64,000 nucleotides of DNA from assembly GCF_000151315.2 (NCBI RefSeq), contig NW_011887301.1:785760-849759 (forward strand), in the 5' to 3' direction. Positions 61,524 to 64,000 of the stretch are shown here, piece after piece. The translations under genes were made by a program, and so were the position numbers. This stretch comes from Capsaspora owczarzaki ATCC 30864 (taxonomy: Eukaryota > Opisthokonta > Filasterea). The notes beneath the pieces were generated by a model. That model ran no database searches. It was given only the letters and a program-made list of their open reading frames with translations, and had not been told where the DNA came from. How positions within the stretch are numbered: position 1 is the stretch's first letter; every line of letters starts with the position of its first letter.

Positions 61524-62354
61524 TCCCTCCCAGAGTCCGCGCCGCGTTGGTTGACAATTTTGCAGATGCATTAACGTCTTTGCACGAACAGTATCATTGG
61601 CCGTATCCATGTAGGTTCCAAAACCAACCGTGCTTCGTTTCTTCCAGCCGGCCCAGCACTCAAACCTTGTTCTCTTTGCTTTCGTTTCGTTGTAGCGGCT
61701 GCTGTGATTCGCACCGCAAACAACTGCTTTGCCACAGAAAAGTTTGCATCAACCGACTCCACTCCACTTCCACACGACGCACCAGCCTACGCGTTCCCTT
61801 CGCAGATCATTTTGGATGCCGAGGCACTTGAGATGCCCGGATCGTTGCCAGCTTCTCCGAAGGCGCGCGGCCGCACCTGGTCTGCGCTGTCGGCGTCCGG
61901 CTTTTCTGAACCGCAGGGCGTAGTGACGTCTGTTCATGCCAATCTGGCGCAATCAGACGAAGCTCGAGAGCTCCGGTATGGGGTTTCTTTCCATTTTATA
62001 TGCGTTCAGAGTTTGTGTGCTTGTTTTTTGTTGCTGGCGGAATCACTCATGTGTTGGTTGGTACTTGGATCTAGGTTTTTCCTGTCGGTGTTTATGCAAG
62101 CGCGGTGTTTCGAATGGGCCATGGTGATTGCCATTCTGCTTTTAGATTTGCCCACTCTGGCGGCACTCTTGCACAACCACCTGAGCGATCCGGACCAACA
62201 AGCGCACCCCACGGAGCGCGTTCGACTGCACGTGAACTCGCTCATTTCCAGCGACGCATGTGCGCCGTATCGCGACGTTCAGCCTCTCATGAAGCTCCTT
62301 CTCGGCGCCGTTGAGGGCCGCCACCACAGCTGCTACACTGTTCGATTTGAATAG
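56288..62354 (+). CDS. RIC1: RIC1, RAB6A-GEF complex partner 1 (one frame break in exon 2 as given)
   Basis: RIC1 with RGP1 activates Rab6 at the Golgi. Twenty-three exons can be placed: 56288-56560, 56714-56826, 56924-57108, 57208-57350, 57452-57576, 57653-57735, 57835-58336, 58435-58510, 58596-58651, 58739-58909, 58996-59106, 59174-59257, 59359-59644, 59742-60059, 60174-60452, 60542-60684, 60768-60854, 60942-60989, 61084-61123, 61198-61381, 61534-61610, 61696-61975 and 62075-62354. The product has about 1,314 residues. The start [13 protein letters not shown] matches human MYFLSGWPKRLL. WD-type repeats fill the first half. [35 protein letters not shown] and [17 protein letters not shown] are RIC1 hallmarks. 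All junctions keep phase except exon 2 to 3, which is one base short. Confidence 0.92.
61442..61522 (+). repeat. (CT)40 microsatellite in RIC1 intron 20
   Basis: A pure CT run of about 80 bases fills much of the intron and merges with the acceptor's pyrimidine tract. Confidence 0.95.
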
Positions 62355-62386
62355 AGGCGTGTTCTGCAATCTCGCTTCCTCACCCC

Positions 62387-62392
62387 AATAAA
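62387..62392 (+). terminator. AATAAA polyadenylation signal of RIC1
   Basis: The hexamer lies 33 bases after the RIC1 stop codon. Confidence 0.6.
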
Positions 62393-62504
62393 ACAAAGCC
62401 ACGAGAACCCGATTCGGCCTTTGTCCAATATTCCAATATATTGTTTGTCCAGGAACGCTCAACACTGCCAGAACAAAATTTGCACAAAACAGCAACAAAA
62501 ACGA

Positions 62505-64000
<1,496 letters not shown>

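Overview
The window is nuclear DNA of a eukaryote with a compact, intron-rich genome. Almost every host gene is cut by many short GT-AG introns, intergenic gaps are often under 350 bases, and AATAAA polyadenylation signals follow several stop codons. The genes are housekeeping types whose closest remembered relatives are animal or protist proteins: a RIC1 Golgi factor, a RagA GTPase, Snapin, TRAIP, AMMECR1, a ClC-2-like chloride channel and omega-amidase NIT2. A cycloeucalenol cycloisomerase points to sterols made through cycloartenol, which argues against an animal or a typical fungus. A unicellular relative of animals and fungi fits best, but the species cannot be fixed from sequence alone.

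Layout. 1-673 holds the 3' part of pICln (+). 1021-2770 holds the ADAT2/Tad2 tRNA deaminase (-). From about 2.8 to 20.7 kb lies an island with no recognised host gene. It contains a very large five-exon transposon gene (5113-12689, -) that joins a zinc-finger-like N-terminus, a Tnp2-like region and a ULP1-type cysteine protease. Beside it is an apparently intact pogo-like DNA transposon (13138-16332) with inverted ends and a TA duplication. About 4.4 kb of unassigned DNA follows.

From 20.7 kb to the end the window is packed with host genes: EMC1 (+), a secreted or anchored methyltransferase-like protein (-), WDR43/UTP5 (+), AMMECR1 (+), NIT2 (-), EXOC7/EXO70 (+), SF3B4 (+), a ClC channel (+), SRPRB (-), PITHD1 (+), TRAIP (+), an intronless ELMO-domain gene (-), CPI1 (+), Snapin (+), RagA (-), RIC1 (+) and the 3' part of NOL10/ENP2 (-). 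Neighbours are mostly arranged head-to-head, sharing 170-340 bases between start codons, or tail-to-tail with 80-370 bases between stops. This suggests shared promoters and closely packed 3' ends.

The genes do not form one pathway, but some themes recur: ER protein biogenesis (EMC1, SRPRB), ribosome biogenesis (WDR43, NOL10), splicing and snRNP assembly (SF3B4, pICln), membrane traffic (EXOC7, RIC1, Snapin) and lysosomal nutrient signalling (RagA next to Snapin). Exon models for the host genes were built by hand from splice sites. Nearly all close with consistent phase. The exception is RIC1, where exon 2 is one base out of frame.
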